NCBI GenBank assembly: GCA_045578465.1
Contig: JAZNKJ010000048.1
Span: forward strand, 1-6,082
Source: SIG454 sp045578465
GTDB taxonomy: Bacteria > Bacillota > Clostridia > Monoglobales > Monoglobaceae
Reading direction: 5' to 3'
Length of the DNA: 6,082 nucleotides
Shown: positions 5,162 to 6,082 of the stretch, piece by piece
How the letters are laid out: the number at the start of each line of letters is the position of its first letter
Numbering within the stretch: the first letter of the stretch is position 1
Program-made: the position numbers and the translations under genes
Notes under the pieces: generated by a model
The model's database searches: none
What the model was told of the DNA's origin: nothing
Seen by the model: the letters and a program-made list of their open reading frames with translations, nothing else

Positions 5162-5950
5162 TTATTTTGAAAGTCTTTTTTCAAGAGTATTAACTAAATC
5201 TATTAAGCTTTCCACTATTTCGCCGCTTACTTTTTCCCCAAGCTCACGATTTGCCTTTTCGGGATATCCCATAACTCCGACCTTTATCTCTTCTCTCTGC
5301 TGAACTCTTTCTATTACGAAAGGATTGTCAACCACCTTTTCGTGAATGGCATACCAGTCAGGGTCGGTTCTTAAATTCTCTGCAATCTCTTCTTCGTCAA
5401 GAACGATTTCGTCCCGCACCATATCTGGTCTCCAATACATCATATTGGATGTTTCGATAAGGCCTGCGTGATAGTCGTGTTCTTCAACTGCCTTCATACC
5501 AGTAGGAGATAACTCCTGAACATCCATCATAGCAATTGCAACATCTTTTGTTCTCTCTTTGTCTCGGCGAAGGAGCATCTGTAAGGTATTTCTTAAAGCG
5601 TCTGTGTTTTCCGAACCGCCGTGTCCCAATAAAATAACAATATTCTTAAATCCTAAACGGATAAATTCAGAGCAAATTTCAGACATATAAATACCGAAAG
5701 CGTTAGGGCTGACATTGATAGTCCCCATAAGCTCTCCGCCTGAAAAACAATAGTTAACAGAAGGAGCAACAACTGCATTTAATCTATCTCCTGCAATACG
5801 GGGAGGGATTACCGCGTTTAAAATATCTGTGCTGAGAGGGAGATGAAATCCGTGCTGTTCAGGGAGACCAACCGGGATAACAACCGTTTTGGTTTTCTCC
5901 ATTACGCCTTCCATTTCCTTAACTGTTAATTCTTCCATAAAAAAAGCCAT
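5162..5950 (-). CDS. Creatininase-family metal-dependent amidohydrolase
   Basis: 262-residue, probably cytosolic hydrolase of the creatininase/MftE/FAPy-deformylase superfamily, whose members cleave cyclic or linear amides with two metal ions. Visible family motifs are IPVGLPEQHGFHLPLSTD (25-42), giving Glu31, His33 and Asp42, equivalent to creatininase E34, H36 and D45; GGELMGT (71-77); the metal-binding ILLGHGGSEN (106-115) with His110; and HAGLIETSNMMYWRPDMV (161-178), the conserved HAG-x-x-ETS block. Length and motif order are normal. The usual NGHGGN is LGHGGSEN here, so the fifth ligand (Glu114 or Glu166) is unclear. The true substrate is unknown; the name does not imply creatinine. No good ribosome site precedes ATG 5950 or the alternative ATG 5938 (Met5), so the start is uncertain by a few residues. 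It shares a promoter design with the symporter gene downstream. Confidence 0.87.
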   Translation of the reverse strand: MAFFMEELTVKEMEGVMEKTKTVVIPVGLPEQHGFHLPLSTDILNAVIPPRIAGDRLNAVVAPSVNYCFSGGELMGTINVSPNAFGIYMSEICSEFIRLGFKNIVILLGHGGSENTDALRNTLQMLLRRDKERTKDVAIAMMDVQELSPTGMKAVEEHDYHAGLIETSNMMYWRPDMVRDEIVLDEEEIAENLRTDPDWYAIHEKVVDNPFVIERVQQREEIKVGVMGYPEKANRELGEKVSGEIVESLIDLVNTLEKRLSK

Positions 5951-5970
5951 ATTATTTTTCGCGCAAACAT
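5926..5970 (-). other. Possible 14-codon leader ORF overlapping the start of the creatininase-family gene
   Basis: ATG at 5970, preceded by AAGG six bases upstream, opens a short frame (MFARKIIWLFLWKN, stop at 5928-5926) that overlaps the first codons of the main gene in another frame. It could provide translational coupling for a gene whose own start lacks a ribosome site. It may equally be chance. Confidence 0.2.
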
Positions 5971-5995
5971 ATTTAGCCTTAAATATATTGGCGCT

Positions 5996-6002
5996 CTCCT
6001 TT
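5996..6002 (-). promoter_or_regulatory. Strong Shine-Dalgarno-like AAAGGAG without a start codon at the usual distance
   Basis: AAAGGAG (6002-5996 on the minus strand) is the only strong ribosome-site match in the leader of the creatininase-family gene. It lies about 45 bases before the first in-frame ATG. No ATG, GTG or TTG occurs 5-12 bases after it; an in-frame ATA (5986-5984) is at the right distance. Its role is unresolved. Confidence 0.35.
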
Positions 6003-6032
6003 CTCTAAATCTACGAATAATATACCTTGATT

Positions 6033-6061
6033 ATTTTACCATACTTTCCCCGAAAAAGCAA
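6033..6061 (-). promoter_or_regulatory. Promoter of the creatininase-family gene
   Basis: On the minus strand, -35 TTGCTT (6061-6056), a 17-base spacer ending in TGG and -10 TAAAAT (6038-6033). It is laid out identically to the symporter promoter. The start near 6026 would give a leader of about 75 nt to the ATG at 5950. Confidence 0.75.
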
Positions 6062-6081
6062 ACATTTTATGATATTTTAAT
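6037..6081. repeat. Promoter-region direct repeat, copy 2
   Basis: Partner of the repeat at 5072-5125: 29 of 31 bases match over 6037-6067, then GATATTTTAAT (6071-6081) after a 3-base gap instead of 12. The window ends one base later, so the repeat may extend further right. Confidence 0.8.
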
Positions 6082-6082
6082 G

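Noticed and set aside
5072..6081. Insertion sequence or MITE bounded by the direct repeats
   Set aside because: The repeats contain working-looking promoters in the same orientation and flank an ordinary gene; there are no terminal inverted repeats, transposase or target duplication.

Overview
The window looks like chromosomal DNA from a low-GC, Gram-positive anaerobe of the Clostridia type (Oscillospiraceae, Lachnospiraceae or a relative). This rests on AT-rich intergenic DNA, strong AAGGAGG-type ribosome sites, TTGACA/TATAAT-type promoters, a lipoprotein signal peptide, a short clostridial-style DtxR-family repressor and a separate feoA-feoB pair. The genus cannot be fixed from the sequence alone. 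No mobile element, RNA gene or CRISPR array is visible.

Left part (1-2774) is a ferrous-iron uptake locus. feoB (minus strand, C-terminus beyond the left edge) and feoA (minus strand) face a small DtxR-family repressor gene on the plus strand. Three related 18-bp sites of the form AGTTAG-N6-CTAACT lie in the locus. Two cover the feoA promoter and start region, and the third lies in the 163-bp feoA-feoB gap just ahead of feoB. The simplest model is that the divergent repressor, loaded with Fe(II), shuts off both feoA and feoB when iron is sufficient. A hairpin with a T-run in the gap suggests that feoA and feoB are partly separate transcription units.

Middle part (2779-3481): a bidirectional terminator separates the repressor gene from a convergent gene for a small secreted lipoprotein of unknown function. 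Just after its lipid-anchored cysteine the lipoprotein carries a GVIGGADGPTSIFV segment that resembles a motif of the beta subunit of sodium-pumping decarboxylases. A strong terminator then separates it from the next gene.

Right part (3492-6082) has two minus-strand genes: a PutP-type sodium/solute (proline) symporter and, upstream of it, a creatininase-family metal-dependent amidohydrolase. Each has its own promoter, and the two promoter regions are near-copies of each other (29 of 31 bp, plus a further shared 11-mer). This implies common control and possibly a shared physiological role, with one gene importing a compound and the other hydrolysing an amide.

Nothing here is clearly a new system. 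The best leads are the three-site iron operator layout with a minimal repressor, the decarboxylase-like motif in a lipoprotein, and the duplicated promoter module that links an amidohydrolase to a symporter.
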